Positions 6,591-6,647 of a DNA stretch of 6,647 bases are shown one piece after another. Source of the DNA: Verrucomicrobiales bacterium (GTDB lineage: Bacteria > Verrucomicrobiota > Verrucomicrobiia > Verrucomicrobiales > V1-33); contig JALRGB010000205.1 of assembly GCA_023253575.1 (NCBI GenBank), positions 1 to 6,647 on the forward strand, read 5' to 3'. Below the pieces are notes generated by a model, which saw only the letters and a program-made list of their open reading frames with translations, had not been told where the DNA came from and made no database searches. The position numbers were made by a program, and so were the translations under genes. Within the stretch, counting starts at the first letter, position 1. Each line of letters starts with the position of its first letter.

Positions 6591-6647
6591 ATGTCCACCA
6601 CTCCACCTGTTGCTCTTTACGATACGACCCTGCGCGATGGCACGCAG
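6591..6647 (+). CDS. cimA: Citramalate synthase, N-terminal fragment (cut by the window end)
   Basis: Only the first 19 codons are present: MSTTPPVA followed by LYDTTLRDGTQ. This is the N-terminal strand and catalytic Arg-Asp motif of the DRE-TIM metallolyase family (R15, D16 here). In that family the start LYDTTLRDGTQ, with T before Q, is typical of citramalate synthase, whereas 2-isopropylmalate synthases usually read DTTLRDGEQ. CimA condenses pyruvate and acetyl-CoA to citramalate, the first step of a threonine-independent isoleucine route. 2-isopropylmalate synthase, homocitrate synthase and other family members cannot be excluded from 19 residues. ATG 6591 matches the usual short leader before the motif. 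The frame is open upstream with ATG 6522 and GTG 6546, so the true start could be earlier. The gene is divergent from the DUF6174 gene. Confidence 0.8.
   Translation, partial: MSTTPPVALYDTTLRDGTQ

Noticed and set aside
6385..6606. Minus-strand ORF of 73 codons opposite the cimA leader
   Set aside because: It runs antisense across the cimA start, is Pro/Arg/Ser-rich without a recognisable motif, and has no good ribosome binding site.
1..6647. CRISPR arrays, tRNA or rRNA genes, insertion sequences, attachment sites
   Set aside because: I looked for spaced direct repeats, cloverleaf-like segments, transposase motifs and terminal inverted repeats and saw none; the only direct repeats are the contiguous 12-bp arrays.

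Overview
The window is GC-rich and looks like the chromosome of a PVC-superphylum bacterium, most likely Verrucomicrobiota. The main evidence is the giant secreted protein at 1612-5226. Its architecture (TIGR02604-type propeller, helical repeats, CxxCH cytochrome c module, DUF1080 / 3-keto-disaccharide hydrolase) is a hallmark of Planctomycetota and Verrucomicrobiota. Weak or absent Shine-Dalgarno sequences at several starts, and a glutamate in the PRPP loop of Prs, fit this but do not prove it.

Layout, left to right. Bases 1-147 may hold the 3' end of a gene entering from the left, but the strand is uncertain. Bases 148-556 carry no convincing gene; they hold two 12-bp tandem repeat arrays rich in G runs and a small inverted repeat ahead of prs. 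Bases 557-1507 (+) encode ribose-phosphate pyrophosphokinase (prs), complete. It converges on the giant gene across about 104 bp that contain a strong GC hairpin (1562-1584). Bases 1612-5226 (-) encode the multidomain secreted haem protein. Upstream of it on the same strand, 5333-6343 (-) encodes an exported protein that I read as carrying two DUF6174-like units. A divergent intergenic region follows. At the right edge, 6591-6647 (+) is the start of a gene beginning with the LYDTTLRDGTQ motif of citramalate synthase (cimA), cut by the window end.

How the genes relate: prs (PRPP supply) and cimA (isoleucine-route citramalate synthesis) are cytoplasmic biosynthetic genes. Between them lies a two-gene block on the opposite strand coding for exported proteins. 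The large protein joins a putative sugar or alcohol dehydrogenase-like propeller, a haem c electron carrier and a module of the 3-keto-glycoside hydrolase family. That suggests, as inference, periplasmic oxidation of a glycoside followed by cleavage of the keto product. The DUF6174 protein is its immediate same-strand neighbour and may be co-transcribed; its function is unknown.
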